DNA from: Takifugu bimaculatus
Lineage: Eukaryota; Chordata; Actinopteri; Tetraodontiformes; Tetraodontidae
Assembly (NCBI GenBank): GCA_004026145.2
Contig: CP034995.1
Location: forward strand, 1,351,394 to 1,415,393
Reading direction: 5' to 3'
DNA length: 64,000 nucleotides
This document shows, in pieces, positions 10,101-21,400 of the stretch (positions are counted from its first letter, which is position 1; each line of letters starts with the position of its first letter). Both the position numbers and the translations under genes were made by a program. A model generated the notes under the pieces. The model had not been told where the DNA came from, made no database searches, and worked only from the letters and a program-made list of their open reading frames with translations.

Positions 10101-10922
10101 AAGGAGGCGCATAACTTCCTGGAACCGCTGATGACGACACAGTTGCCAGACAGGCCATGGCAGCGTGTGGGAGCGGACCTGTTCCAGTGGAACTCAGCTA
10201 TGTACCTGGTAGTAGTTGACTACTTCTCACGCTACATAGAAGTAGCTAACTTCACCTCCACTACCTCAGCCTTTGTAATGGAGAAGCTCAAGGCTATCTT
10301 CTCACGTCATGGGGTCGCGGAGGTCCTGGTCACGGACGGTGGTCCTCAGTTTGTTTCGGCGGAGTTTGCGGACTTTGCCAGAGAGTACGACTTCCAACAT
10401 GTGACTAGCAGCCCCCGTTATCCTCAGGGAAATGCAGAGGCAGAAAGGGCTGTGGGGACAGTCAAATCTCTCCTGAGGAAGGGAGAGGATCCACATAAGG
10501 CCCTCATGGCTTACAGGGCCACACCCTTGGCGCAAGGAGCATCTCCTGCACAGCTCCTGATGGGTCGAAACATCAGAACACCCCTGCCCATCAGTCAGGA
10601 GAATTTGGACCCGAGATGGCCTGATCTACAAGCTTTCAGAGAGAAGGATCAGGAAATGAAGGAGAAGCAAGCATCCTGTTTCAACAAAAGACACCGGGCA
10701 CAGCAGAGACAGGAGCTCCGACCAGGACAGAGAGTCTGGGTGAAGAACACCGAGCAACCTGGGGTCATCACAGGTCCAGCCCAGACACCAAGGTCCTACA
10801 ACATCGAGTTGGCCTCAGGAAGTCTTCGGAGAAACCGATCCCACATCAGGGTCATTCCAGAGACTCCTACTGTTACTAGATCAGGGCGCATGATTAGAAG
10901 ACCAGTGAAAATGGACTTATAA
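7152..10922 (+). CDS. Gypsy gag-pol polyprotein
   Basis: One uninterrupted 1256-aa frame. Order: capsid-like Gag (about 1-200); nucleocapsid with a CCHC knuckle CRKCHKKGHSAALC near residue 233; aspartic protease DTGAD near 294; reverse transcriptase with catalytic HADD (where YxDD is common) near 567; RNase H starting ADAS near 715; integrase with its HHCC zinc finger from about 942 and D, D, E at about 1006, 1061 and 1094. A short basic tail follows. Gag and Pol are in the same frame without a stop or shift. No envelope gene. The ATG at 7152 is the first in frame after the leader. Acts in cytoplasmic particles and then in nuclear integration. Confidence 0.93.
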   Translation: MDSPFSISPPENFDFSDFPSWPNWVRRFERFRVAAGLDQKGEAYQVNSLVYAMGDKADDILCTLGLSEEDKKKYKPVKEAFDKYFICKHNVIYERCRFNKRSQEPGESAESFISAVYGAMQEEMIRDRLVVGIRYQGLSESLQMDSELTLAKAVLKIRQHEEIKKQQPTVRDTGGPDHNEANVDMMKYKKKFQKHTKGAQGKGSRNHEKEQRGCGRCGKTPSHSLNNCAARDAECRKCHKKGHSAALCKTKPSSVHEIQEEEVETVFLGSVSTGGQSKTWQKTLILNGQQTTFKLDTGADVTAIPAKVYSKKQHGPLTTATKRLLGPGDNALQVKGQFNGTIKYKEQTTEQPVFVIQKLATPLLGLPAIEALQLAYTVDSIKEQIDIKRLYPKVFTGLGCLRGMYKIKLSKDAKPYALSLPRRVPIPLLGKVKEELQRMVTLGVIAPIDEPTEWCAGIVVVLKPNGTIRICVDLTHLNDYVCRERLILPAVDETLAKLSGATLFSKRDATAGFWQVPLHPESVALTTFITPFGRYCFHRLPFGISSAPEHFQKRLSQMLTGLEGTVCHADDILVFGTSREQHDHRLSKVLERLQQEGLTLNEDKCEFAVDRVKFLGHIVSAQGLEPDPSKIKAITDMPTPTDIAGVRRYLGVVNYVGKFSPRIAELSQPIRELLKADSDWAWGSMQQQAFEELRRELSSPTILAQYSPNRATKVAADASSFGLGGVLSQKQLSGEWRPVAFISRSMTEAECRYAQIEKEALALTWACERFQSYLIGMDFLIQTDHKPLISLLGSRALDDLPPRILRFRLRLLRFTYKLEHVPGKNLITADALSRAPIRAPPMPEEKQLEKDVDAYVNQVVEHLPASEGRLAQIRTAQDTDSVCNRLKNLVQNGWPDQRKALTPELQLYWQYRQDLLLADGLLMKGDRLVIPVSMQVEMLNKVHEGHQGITKCIARAQQSIWWPGLSKQIKQIKQKVGNCAICAKEAHNFLEPLMTTQLPDRPWQRVGADLFQWNSAMYLVVVDYFSRYIEVANFTSTTSAFVMEKLKAIFSRHGVAEVLVTDGGPQFVSAEFADFAREYDFQHVTSSPRYPQGNAEAERAVGTVKSLLRKGEDPHKALMAYRATPLAQGASPAQLLMGRNIRTPLPISQENLDPRWPDLQAFREKDQEMKEKQASCFNKRHRAQQRQELRPGQRVWVKNTEQPGVITGPAQTPRSYNIELASGSLRRNRSHIRVIPETPTVTRSGRMIRRPVKMDL

Positions 10923-11223
10923 TAATAATCCGTCTTACATAGAAAGCTGTGGTCACACAGGGCAGAATAACCCCTGCACAGCTTTGGGGACTCAGGCCGT
11001 CTACCCTGACCCCGAGATAGGAAAGTGCCTTTAAGTTGATTGTTTGACTTGTTTAAAAGAAATGAGACAAAATGTACTCCAGTTGCTAAGCTAATTGATT
11101 ATTGCATACTGTACATTCCTGAGTTAAAGTTATACAGAGATATTTGTGTTTGTAAGTACAGTAAAAGAAAATAACAGTTGTTGATGTTAAAAGAAATGTG
11201 GGCAACTCACTAAAAGGGGGAGA

Positions 11224-11376
11224 TGTAGGAATATTGGTAGGAACCAATAAGTGGAACTAATGTGCCGATGTTTTACGTGCTTGGGGAGTACTTGTGTGTG
11301 TGGATTAAAACAATAGAAAGGATACACTCGTCTCATCTCTCTTAGAGATATATACAAGGCATAGAGTATTGCTACA
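11224..11376 (+). repeat. 3' LTR of gypsy element
   Basis: 153 bp. One G/A difference from the 5' LTR (CGTCTCG versus CGTCTCA). Directly followed by pdgfa intron sequence. Confidence 0.9.
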
Positions 11377-11534
11377 AGATCCGTGTCTATTTCCTTCTTT
11401 GGCTTTGCTGTCTGGTACTTCCTGTATTATTACCCTCATGATAACTCAAAAGGAAGTGGCTCACTACATCCTCATATCACTTATGTCACATCTCCATGTG
11501 AAATTGGTGAGAGTTGCATAGAGAGGCGCTTTAC

Positions 11535-11983
11535 CTACGGAGTCTATCTCTAGCAGCCGCTGGAGGTCGCTGATGCTGCGAATCTCGCTCCGAGAGAGGC
11601 GCTCCAACAGCTCACGGGGCAGAGGGGAGTCCTGCGGGGGGGGGGGGAAGTCAGCCTGTGAGTCGCTGTGCAGGAGCACAGATGTTCCGTTGCACATAGA
11701 TGTGTCAAACACACAAAAGCCACATCATAGGAGCATTCATTAAATGTCTCCTGCAGCTATTTGTTTGTTGTGTTTGATGGCATTGGTGCGTAATTACACG
11801 GGAAGAAGTTCCATCCGTGCATGTTTTCATTTCGACAATAGTTACAGCGGAAGTTAAAGTTAGTAAATACCCACAGTATGTTGGGAAACATCAGACCATT
11901 TGGACACACTTTGAGAGGATTACCTCGGCAGCGGTGCGTAACAGGCAGAGGCAGCCGAAGAGGTGGAACACCGCGGCTCTCAT
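11535..11983 (-). CDS. pdgfa: Platelet-derived growth factor A, exons 1 and 2 only (partial)
   Basis: Exon 1 coding part is 11924-11983: a 20-aa signal peptide starting MRAAVF and ending at a GAG/GTAATC donor. Exon 2 is 11535-11631 (97 nt, acceptor after a C-tract, donor GTAAAG). It encodes the propeptide stretch ending DLQRLLEIDSVG, which matches the PDGF-A propeptide and its exon size. The phases join in frame. PDGF-A is a secreted mitogen for PDGFR-alpha. The exons encoding the cystine-knot domain should lie at lower coordinates, but 159 bp into intron 2 the sequence ends at the gypsy LTR, and receptor exons lie beyond it. The gene is therefore truncated here or misjoined in the assembly. 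Identity is secure from the DLQRLLEIDSVG motif and exon structure. Confidence 0.85.
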
Positions 11984-12760
11984 CTCCTCTCAGATCCGCT
12001 GCAGAGGCACCAGGACGAGGCGGGGGTCTACTGCCAGAGCCGGGCTGTTGCTCCCTGCTCCCTGGAGCTCAGAAACATCCCTCGGAGAAAAACGGGTGAC
12101 AGTCCCGGCTTCAATGAAAGAGGTGGTGCAAGAGGTTACTGCGACCGCACCTGATGAACTGTGGATAAAGAATAGAGTCAAAGATATCCCGCTTCTGCAG
12201 TGCTGAGTGAGTACGGGGAGAGCTCGGAAGAGTTCCAAACCAATGTAAAATAAAGTGAATAACCGAAAAGCACGTATGAAGCCTGGGTTGTCGTGACTAC
12301 ACTAGTATCCGACACTGGCAGCTCTTGGATCGGGCATAAAGTACAGGTGTCCAGTGGGAAAATGCAAACTCTGCTTTCACGCATCCAACAATATCCATAT
12401 CTTAGCTCCCGGAGTAATCCTTTCAAAACCAAAATCCGTGCGCGCTGGATTTCTTGACTCTGATATATGTCTTAATGAGGGTTTTTTTTTTCTTTCAAAG
12501 CCTGACAGTTCTGTCTCTGTCCCAAGAACAGGAACCGAGTGACAGCAGTGAATCAGTCCCCACATCTGCAGACCACCGCAGACCGGTATCAATAGCCGGC
12601 GATCCTGGGATCTCCGGGGTGAATGGAGCCGGGATGCGTTTTCAGTCACAGGATATAGCCGTGCGCGCCGCCGAGGTCCGTGTCTGTGAGCGCGCTTTGC
12701 GTAAAGTAGTAGGACGCTGCTGGCTACCAATAAACCACAGTTAACAGAACCCGTGCACAT
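11984..12760 (-). promoter_or_regulatory. pdgfa 5'UTR and promoter-proximal region
   Basis: GC- and CpG-richer than its surroundings, lying directly upstream of the pdgfa start codon. Several short open frames cross it in both directions but none resembles a protein. PDGFA genes have long GC-rich 5'UTRs. The transcription start cannot be placed from sequence alone. Confidence 0.45.
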
Positions 12761-13615
12761 TTTTCTCACAGCTGCACCATCAACTCTCTGAGCATCAGTG
12801 TAAATCCAGTTTATAATGTTTAAGCCTCTCTGTGATAATTAACTACCTCGATAGAAGCTAATTTATAACTGAGTTTAACTTATTTTGATTGTGTGTGCTG
12901 AGTTACCGTGTGGATGTTTAATTGTTGAGTAATAAAGCACATTATGGAGTGTCCCGACTGACTGAGGCCCAATTACTTTGTAGACTAAAGGAAATTATAC
13001 CCTTGACCTTATGCAACCTTCCCCAGACAAGGTTGGTGGCCTAAATTCCCTTTCTTATAGGTTATCTTATCATACAATTATCATAGATGGACTACATTTA
13101 TGAGGAAATGCAGAACATAAGCTCAACAGATCAATTTTCCCAGGTCTTAAAGAACTATTTTATAGGAACCAACAGTGTTAATGTGTGTAATTTGGGATTA
13201 ATGAGTGGAAATATTACTACAGCAGAAACCAGATCCTTAACTGTGATATACCTTTGACTGAGATAGCCGATTACAGTATTTAGCATCTATTCTTTTACAT
13301 TGTTTTACTACGGGAAATTGCTAAAGGAATGTGCAAAACTTTCCAGAGCTAAAGTTTCATAAAGCAGTGCTGGAATCTGGAAATCCCAGCTAATGCATTC
13401 AAACGAGCACGTACACGCTGATTCTACAAGTCTGGCTTTTTCTACATATATGAAGCACGTGGGTGTGTGTGTGAGTGTGAGTTGAAGGCACAGAAGCCAA
13501 TCAAGTACAGATGGAGGCAAAGGAGGAAAGGAACTGATGTAGATTTTCCTTGTGATGGCTTTAGCCTGTCAATGCTCGATGTTCTTTAATTGAGTTTTTG
13601 GTCCAACATACTGGG

Positions 13616-13620
<5 letters not shown>

Positions 13621-13692
<72 letters not shown>
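13621..13692 (+). repeat. (CA)n microsatellite
   Basis: About 36 perfect CA units. Two overlapping open frames across it are repeat artefacts. Confidence 0.97.
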
Positions 13693-13695
<3 letters not shown>

Positions 13696-15840
13696 GAAGA
13701 GGAGCATTGAAGGGGAAATGGGTCAGAAAGGATTCAGGTCTTCAGTGGTGTTCACTCGTCCCACGATATCGTCACTTCCTCCCAGACCGCCGCCGCCGCA
13801 CCTCACTCCTGTTTTGTCTTCAGTCTTTGTGTCGCTCATCTGCCGTCTTTGTCTGTGCAAGCAGGGTTTCCCAAGGGCCACTGGTCCAGACAGAAAGGTG
13901 GCTCGGTCAATAATTTACTCCAATGTGTGAATCCATTGATTGATAAGCTGATTTGTTCGTAACATTCCATAAATTAACTCCACAATAGCTTGGGAAAATG
14001 ATGTAATTCATTCACTGCATGTTTGAGAGAGCTAGAGCATCAATACTGGCAATATGTGGTAAATTTGCAAAAATGGTTTAAGACAAATAGCCATAAATTG
14101 CATTAGCATTGAAAACAAATTCTATATTTAGAAATTTTCTATCAATAAGATTGATGTCTCTTGTGAATGGGACTGTAATTGTTTTTGTCTATGTTATCTA
14201 TCCTCCTTTTCCTCCCTAATACGTATCTCCCACATTATTTCCCACTTGCAACAGCCATATTATTTATAAACCTGTAAAAAAAACTGTATTCCTTTTTTTT
14301 AACCTTTCAAGTTTTATTTTAAAAGAAGTAGTCTGGTACAAAGACCGGATGCACCATTCAAGAGTTTGGTGACCTTGGTTAAGAGAACTTCAGCAGTGTT
14401 TGTTACACACGGAACTCCCAGCTGCCAGACTGTGGGAAATAAGAACCAGAGAGAACTGGGTGAAAATACAGAACTTGAGATGTGGAAGAGGTCGGAGCAC
14501 GACACCGAAAAGGGTTCAACCGTTAGAGGGACTTTTTATTCCGCATGTGCCGGAGATTCAGGGGCTATCTGCACATTTATTGACGAAACCGAGCACATGG
14601 TGGAAATAACCTCATGCACTTTTCCTCCCATTCTCTTTTCATCTGCCGTTAATTATTAGGCTCCTCAAAAAAAAAAGTCAGAAAGGATTTCTCCATTAAA
14701 TCCAGGGTAAATCCACCGCTGGGCACCTGCCAGAACCTATTGTGCAAGGCATGAATGTTTGGTCATCAGCCAAAGGGAGATTTATCCTGGATTACCATCT
14801 CGAATATGTCGGCATTTACCTGCGCGTAATACCCCACAGCCACCACCGGACCGTCTGTCCAAAAGTCTGAGAGAAAGCTTTATGTAGGGCTGAAAACACA
14901 GGGCCCTTGTCTTGTGGCAACCCGCACTCACGAAGACAGAGAGCCAGCTTAACTGGGGTCGGAGAGGGGGGCTGCAGTAAGGGCAGGACCTCCCACCATT
15001 CTGACTGAAGTTACATTAAACACCGGGGAACGCTCGCAACATTGACTGTCCACACCGCTGTGCACATTTCAGGGCATCCAGCGTGATTACTGAGGCATGT
15101 TTCAGCCTACTATCCGAATGAACCCCTCCCCCATATGAAATAAATAGACATGGCTTGCACATCTCAACCTTCCTATTTGAGCCTTGAGACAAAACATCAC
15201 ATCTCAGATCCTGCGTGAGGACTTCCTGCGCAGTTGTTGACATCTGTCGTCTGTCTGGCCAAACGGCAAAGACAAAGAGTTTCCTCTACATGTCAGTTTC
15301 AGCAGACAGAGGAAGGGATGGGGTGAATATGGTGCTCATCACTTCTGTGTAACAGCCAAATGAAGCCAAATTGGTCTTTTGAAGAGCTGCAGACATTTGG
15401 TGATGACAAACACAAATGGATCAAAATTAAACTCAGAATGAATTCAGTTCAGCTCATTTCTATCTGACCATCTCCTACTCCCTGTCTGCTGCAAGACAAC
15501 GTCAACACCTCTTCCCTTTTCCTCTTCCTCCAATTCTCACCTCTGGCTTTAATATTTGCCAGCTGATGTATGATGTGATAAGGTAAAGAGACAATCATAA
15601 ACTACTCAGATTGGGACTGGGACATGTGTCCAAGCTAACGGCCGTTGGAGAAAACTAGTTTGGCTGTTGTATTTTACCCATGGAACATCTGATTCAAGCA
15701 ACCATCCACCCCCGATTGTTCATCACTTCAGCTGGGAGACCTGAACCTCCTCTGCGGAAATAATTGGGAGGCAGTGAGGGAGGTAATTGTGTTTTCCATC
15801 TGGTGATTCATCAGGAAGTGCTAATGAAACCTCCTCATAC

Positions 15841-15863
15841 CACACACACACACACACACACAC
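15841..15863 (+). repeat. Short (CA)n microsatellite
   Basis: About 11 CA units followed by an imperfect ACGCACGCACAC extension. Confidence 0.9.
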
Positions 15864-18187
15864 ATACGCACGCACACGTTTCCACTCTGACAAAACCTCA
15901 AAGCAACACACCCACCCTGCAGTTTGTGCAGTAGTCTAAGTTTGAGTGCTGTTTCACCCTTCAGCCTCACCTTTCAAAAAGATTCAGTGTTGATTGTGCT
16001 GTTTCTACCCACATGGCATCTGGACCCCCATCGCACTTCTGTGTTTTGATTTTCACACGGAAAAGGAGGACGGGGTTGATGGAAAAAGTGGTTCCTTCAA
16101 GTGACATAATGAAACGTGCTGTGGTCTAACTGCTGGGATTAGCTCCAATGAACCCTCGCGAACTTGATTAGGAATGAGCAGCAGTTGACACAAGAGTATT
16201 AAAATGTAGCCTTGAGGATCCAAGCTGCACAATATAGGATATATATGTTGTTAGAAGGGGTTGAGAGCAACACACAACACAAATATGCACACAAAAAAAA
16301 CAATCCACACACAAAAACACAGAAGCAAAGTCCTCTTCTTTCTTCCAATCATGCTCAGACACCAATTAGTAAAGCTCTCACGGCATTTATGGCCAGGCTG
16401 GGAACTGCAAAGATGAGAAATCCCCCTCTCTCCTCTTCCAAAAGAAGGATTTCTCCTTCATTGTTGGTAGGTTGAGAGAGAAGGATGTAGGGTGTATTTG
16501 GAGGGCTGCTGATGTGGTAATTTTTGGCTTGGAAACAATGCCACGCTGTCTAAAGAAGGGTAATACAGGGGAGTAATGGAGGTAGTGTTTGGTCTCTGTG
16601 TGAGTGCTAAATAAACACACAAACTGAGGTGACATCATTCCATTCCACTAGAAACCCCACTAGGTGAAGGAGGAAGCATCATATTAACTCCAAATTAGGA
16701 CAACACAGACTCTTTATGTGAAACACACATTAGAACAGTGAGAGTCTGTTTCTTTGTTCAAGTGTTTATGTGCTACTGTTAAAGGGAATCCCACTATAAT
16801 TAGATGTTTACTATGGGATACTAATGGGATGTTTTCACTCAGCATTTTGAGGTTTTTCTCCTACATGCTTAAAGACGCCAGCAGAGGAACTATTCAGGAA
16901 CATTGATGCAGAACACTGTCTCAAAAGGCTCAACAAGGAACGAAAACAGACAGAAAGTAACATGAAAAATGCAGTGTTATCGAAGAAAGCCAGCTTGCTG
17001 CACACATTTACAACTAAATCAAACATTTTTGATACAAAGCTGCCACAAGCAGCCTGTGAATCAAGCCAAAAGTTGACAGATAGATTACAGTGGAATGCAG
17101 CAAGTAGACTCTATTATTTTGACAACATCTCTGGCAAAGTGAACAAAGTTGCACCTTTCCTTTGAGTGTTTATATTTGAACTGTACTGTTGTGATTACCT
17201 GCCCGAGAATCCCAAATTGTGTTGAGACATGAAGTGCTCTGGCTCCTCATACCCCTTTTCATCAGCATGCATTATTATCTGCAATACCTCCAAGAAGTCA
17301 TTAAAAGTGCTGGAAAAGATAAAGACAAGAGGCTGACATGCCTGAGCTGGAGAGGGTTGGAAATGTGGGTCAACTGGGGAGAGAACCTTTCCACCAGCTG
17401 ATGAGGTCTGGTACAAAGATATGACAGATCAATAATAAGTCACAGTTGCTATACAGCACTCATGACTTGGTGGGAAAGAGGGAAAAGGCAGTAGAATATT
17501 GAATAGTTGAAGAACTAAAACACTTTTGAAGTGATCACAGGTGTTTGAGTATACAATTTATGTTTCATATTTTAAAGAAATAATGACTCTTGGAATTTTA
17601 AAAATACAAAGGAATTCTCAGACCAAGACTATGATCCTGTCTTTGCTGGAGTGAAATCCGGGTATTTAGCACCACCTAGTGGCCTAAAACTAAAACAATG
17701 CCACGCAGTCCCTCTTCCTTCCCCTTTGTGTTGGCTGCTTCATCACCACATTCACACTCACTCAAACTCCACACCTCCTCCTCACCGCCAACCAAAGACC
17801 GTTTGACAGACTCACCCGTTTACCATCTAACTGTCCTCTAAAGCTTTAAAACTATGATCTCTATTTCAGGTCTGTTAGAAGCACAGTCCTGGAAGACCTT
17901 AACAGCAAAGGAAGGATTCCAAACTTTAATAAAGGGTAACTGTAAACATGTACATTAGAAATATACTATATGAAATAGGTGCTGATGTTTCCCATTTTAC
18001 TAAGACTTAGTAAAATCTGTCCTACCAGGCTGAAAATGCATTCAGTGGGATAGAAAACCCGGCAGGATCGTGGCTCTCGAGGACTGAGTTTAACACATGT
18101 GCGACTAGTGTATAAGACAGAGTAGGCTTTTTTCACTTGAGAAACATTGCAAAGATTTGGAAAATATTTATGCAGCATGAAGCATCC

Positions 18188-18933
18188 TGTTGGGATTTCT
18201 GGGTTGTGTCTGTCTTTGGCCTGCAGGGTGTGGTGTTGAGCACAATTGGGTGCAGCTGGCACTGCAGGTGGGCGCACCTGTAGGCAATTTACATCTTGCT
18301 GCCTATTTAAGCAGGTTGTGCCTGCCTGTCAGTGCCGGGGTGTCTGTTCGTGTTGGGAGTCTGTTCGTTGGTCTAGTGTGGGAGCTTGTTTGGGTTCCTT
18401 GGTGTTGGCTCCTGTTCCTGTTGCCTTGGAGGGTCGCTCCTATTCCTGTGCTTCCGGTTTCCCTGGAGGACCACTCCTGTTCCTGTGTTCCTGTTGCCCT
18501 GGAGGGCCACTCCTGTCCCCGAGCTTCTGGTTTTCCTGGAGGGCCTCTCCTGTTGCTGCTCCGTTTCTCCTGGAGGACCGCTCCTGCTCCCCTTGCAGTC
18601 TAGGAGGACTGCCTCTGCCCTCAGTGTCTCGGGGCACGTTCGTGAGGCGAGCGTGTTGCGCCGGACTCCCGAGTCCTCGCCGGTCCAGGAGGACTGCAGC
18701 GTGTGGAGGACTCACCGGTGTTCCGAGTTCCCGGCAGTCCAGGGGGACTGCGTCTGGTTTGGGAACTCGCCGATGGACCTGGGACGGGCGGACGCTGCCT
18801 CCCGATCCCCATGCGGTCCAGGAGGACTGTTTCTGTTGATGTGTGCTCCCCTTCCCTGTAAATAAAGCCCTTGACCTCTCCACCTCTGTGTTCTGGCCTG
18901 TGTTCGGGTCCGCTACCACCATGTATCGTAACA
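18188..18933 (+). mobile_element. Solo LTR with 5-bp target-site duplication
   Basis: A 746-bp block starting TGTTGG and ending TAACA, flanked on both sides by CATCC (18183-18187 and 18934-18938). It has a TATTTAAG box near 18303 and AATAAA near 18859. The inverted partner at about 27450 has the same flanking sequence with one CATCC and no insert, a direct empty site. No internal region is present, so it is a solo LTR. GC-rich open frames inside it (18190-18950, both strands) are not genes. Confidence 0.85.
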
Positions 18934-18949
18934 CATCCAGCATGAAGCA

Positions 18950-19215
18950 TTTGTTACTTCCAGGCTAGACTATTGTAGCTTAATATTATCGGGATGTGCA
19001 AATAGTGCGGAGAAGTCTCAAGCTCATGCAAACTGCTGCAGCTACAGTTCTGACCCGACTAACAGAAGAGATCACATGACTCCTGAGCTGGCTTCTATTC
19101 ATTAGCTGCCCATTAACCAGCTCCCTGTCCAGGTACAGGAGGCAGACTCCCTCTACTTTAAGGTTGAGGCCTAAAACCTTACTCTTTGAGAAAGCATATG
19201 GTACAGTAATTCCGT
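18950..19215 (+). mobile_element. Degenerate L2/CR1-type LINE 3' fragment
   Basis: Conceptual translation with shifts recalls the C-terminal end of L2/CR1 ORF2: an LDYC-like start, a 'QTAAATVLTR' stretch, an HMTPELAS-like stretch, and a K-T-LLFE-like end. The same relic appears reversed at about 27180-27440. Old and non-functional. Confidence 0.5.
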
Positions 19216-19974
19216 TGTTACAGTTATAATTATAGTCAGACTAATTACCATATGCAGGAAATGTATTATTTGGATACATTCTTTTATTTATGCTGCTATG
19301 TGCCGATGCTGCTGGGGTACAGAAACATGATCGCCTGATGGGTTTCTGTCACGCACGCTGGTTCATGGCTGCCTCTCCTCTCCCATTTGAGTCTGGACCT
19401 GATCAAAATTTCTTCCCTTGAAAGGGGAGTTTCTCCGTGCCACTATTGCCTGTTGAGGGTCAGGCCCTGTTTTCTGCAAAAAAAACCCTAGAGAGAATTT
19501 TGATTGTAACAGACATAAAAGTAAAGATGAAATGAACTGAACTGCCTTACAGTATGCTGATGTGGTATTCTGTGCAGGGAAGTTGAAAGAAAAATGTTTT
19601 GGGAAACATAAATAAATTCTCTAATTTGAAAAATATAACTTCAAAACCCAACCATGACAGCATTGTGCCATTTTAGTCTCTTCCTCTGTATTGTGGGTTT
19701 GTCTTTAAAAAGTGCTCCTGACACAAACCTCTCATTCTTGTCTTATTATCTTGTCTTATTTCATCTATAAATCCATCTTAAAGCACATTCTAAGGAAGTG
19801 GAAATTTGAAGGTACATGCCGACTTTACAAAGTTCTCTTCCTGTTTTAACAGATGTGTGTTGAGTTTATAAGAACAGCGTCGGTGGCAGAGATCATACTT
19901 GTATATTCTTAGTTTGTTGCCATTAAAGGAAGTTTCATATTAATCTTAAAACACATTTTAAGTTGAAAACAGCA

Positions 19975-21157
19975 ATGTTTTCAACAAAACTGGGATTTGC
20001 CGTTGTTGGTATCATCCTCAACTCAGGTAGGAATAATTTTTTTGTGCATTTGTTAAAAAGAATCTATGTTTGATACTTTGTGAGTTGGCGTTTAGTTAAC
20101 ATCAAAAGCATCATAAGCTTGTAAACCTCCTGTGGTGTTTGATGACAAAACTAACAGTGCATGAAGTTAATGGTGAGCCTCCAGGTTTTCACTTGTGCTT
20201 CTCTCTGCTGCAATCACTCACATCAATCCTCTCACAACACTGATCCTTTCATCAATTTTACTCTTCATTTGTTTGTGTTTTGTTACTTTTACATAGTTCC
20301 CATTTACAGTACCCTCACTTCCATTATCACAGGTTATCTTTCAGTTTATATGTGATATCTGTATTTTTCTACATTTAACCATGATTCTATGTTTACCATC
20401 TTCTCTCAGAAATATATGTTGAAAAGATTCCAAGGAAAGATTATGTTAAACTGAGCTGTAACACCAGCTGTCCTCCCACAAACACTCAATGGTACAAGAA
20501 CAGAGAAATGCATAAAGACTCTTAACACTAATACCCAACACTTCTCAAGACAACTTCCTGTGTGCTGTCAGTGGTGTCAAGGAGCTGCAGTCTGATGAAG
20601 TCTGTGAGTATCACCAAACCCGTGGCCTGAACATAGAAACAAGATAAAGTTTTGATGTGGTTTTATCATAAATCCTTACTGTTAAAAATATTTAAATATG
20701 GAATTTGAGACGCAACGGTCAGAAAAAAAATCACAATTAAAGAATCCACTCAAAAATGTCAAGGTTTAAAGTGAATTTGCCTTTGAGTTCATCAAAACTG
20801 ACACTGTCTTTGCTTTCATCTGTCATGTGCTGCTGACAAATCCTGCCTGACTGTGAATTATATAAAAAGAGAATCTGTGCTTTGGAAGGTTCCTCAGTAA
20901 ACATCTCAAGTAAATATTCCAGTTCAAACTACACAAAATCCAAGGCTAAACACTGGTCTAGAATAATCTGGAATGGTGAGAAGGAGGAGAGAATGAATGT
21001 ATTGAAAACTGATCATTTTACATATCATGAAACCAAGAGAAGCAGATTAACACACTGTCAATTAAATCTGTGAAGCAAAATGACTCAGCAGAATACAGAT
21101 TCAGGCACCAAGATGACAACACAAGTCAGAAACCCGAACTGTTTCTGATTGTTACAG
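19975..21157 (+). pseudogene. Broken CD22-like receptor unit, left of the gap
   Basis: The signal-peptide exon 19975-20026 is open. At about 20211 the sequence jumps from just before D1 into the intron after the first D3 exon, so D1, D2 and half of D3 are deleted. The second D3 exon (20410-20603) has lost one nucleotide and has TAA at 20523-20525. The D4 acceptor is CAT instead of CAG (about 20824-20826), and D4 has a 1-nt deletion in its A-run. The sequence then enters the D4-D5 intron and stops at the gap. Confidence 0.88.
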
Positions 21158-21400
21158 GTAAATCTGGATATTAAAATATAAAACAAGCTTAAATCGAGAG
21201 AGCTTTGTATCTGAGCCACATCAAAATACAAGATTTTCTCATTTTGCCTTCTAATAAGTAAATAGTCGAATCAAAACTGAAGTTAAATAAAAGTTATCTT
21301 TCATAGGAAATGTGCTAACTTTCATGTAAATTAGTGCTGAAATTTTAGCATGAATGTGTGGAAAACAGCAGAGGCAAAAATTGTTGATCATTTCTACAGT

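Larger units (their letters stand above)
6709..11376 (+). mobile_element. Ty3/gypsy LTR retrotransposon, apparently intact
   Basis: Two 153-bp LTRs (6709-6861, 11224-11376) begin TG and end CA and differ at one position that I can see. A primer-binding site starting TGGTGTCAGAAGC follows the left LTR at 6862, and a polypurine tract AAAAGGGGGAGA lies at 11212-11223. A single gag-pol frame fills the interior. The LTR similarity and open frame mark a recent insertion. The flanks do not show a target-site duplication (ACCCCA on the left, AGATC on the right), and they come from unrelated loci: receptor exon on the left, pdgfa intron on the right. Confidence 0.93.
12761..17918. other. Intergenic DNA upstream of pdgfa
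   Basis: No coding exon, RNA gene or recognisable transposon found. It contains two CA microsatellites and scattered short open frames without family resemblance. Likely holds pdgfa regulatory sequence, but no element can be named. Confidence 0.5.
17919..19785 (+). repeat. Left copy of the outer segment of an inverted duplication
   Basis: From CCAAACTTTAATAAAGGG to ATCCATCTTAA this matches, in reverse, 26580-27713. The extra length is accounted for by the solo LTR at 18188-18933. Contains a degenerate LINE 3' end. It leads directly into a receptor unit (19975-21157), just as its partner leads into the receptor unit 22766-21501. Confidence 0.85.

Noticed and set aside
13590..13930. Two frames of poly-(His-Thr) type
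   Set aside because: Translation of the CA microsatellite.
17660..17690. Possible CTCF site (CACCACCTAGTGGCC)
   Set aside because: One position off the usual core; too weak to annotate without binding data.
18190..18950. Several overlapping GC-rich frames of 100-197 codons
   Set aside because: All lie inside the solo LTR, are proline/serine/leucine-rich in every frame, and have no domain.
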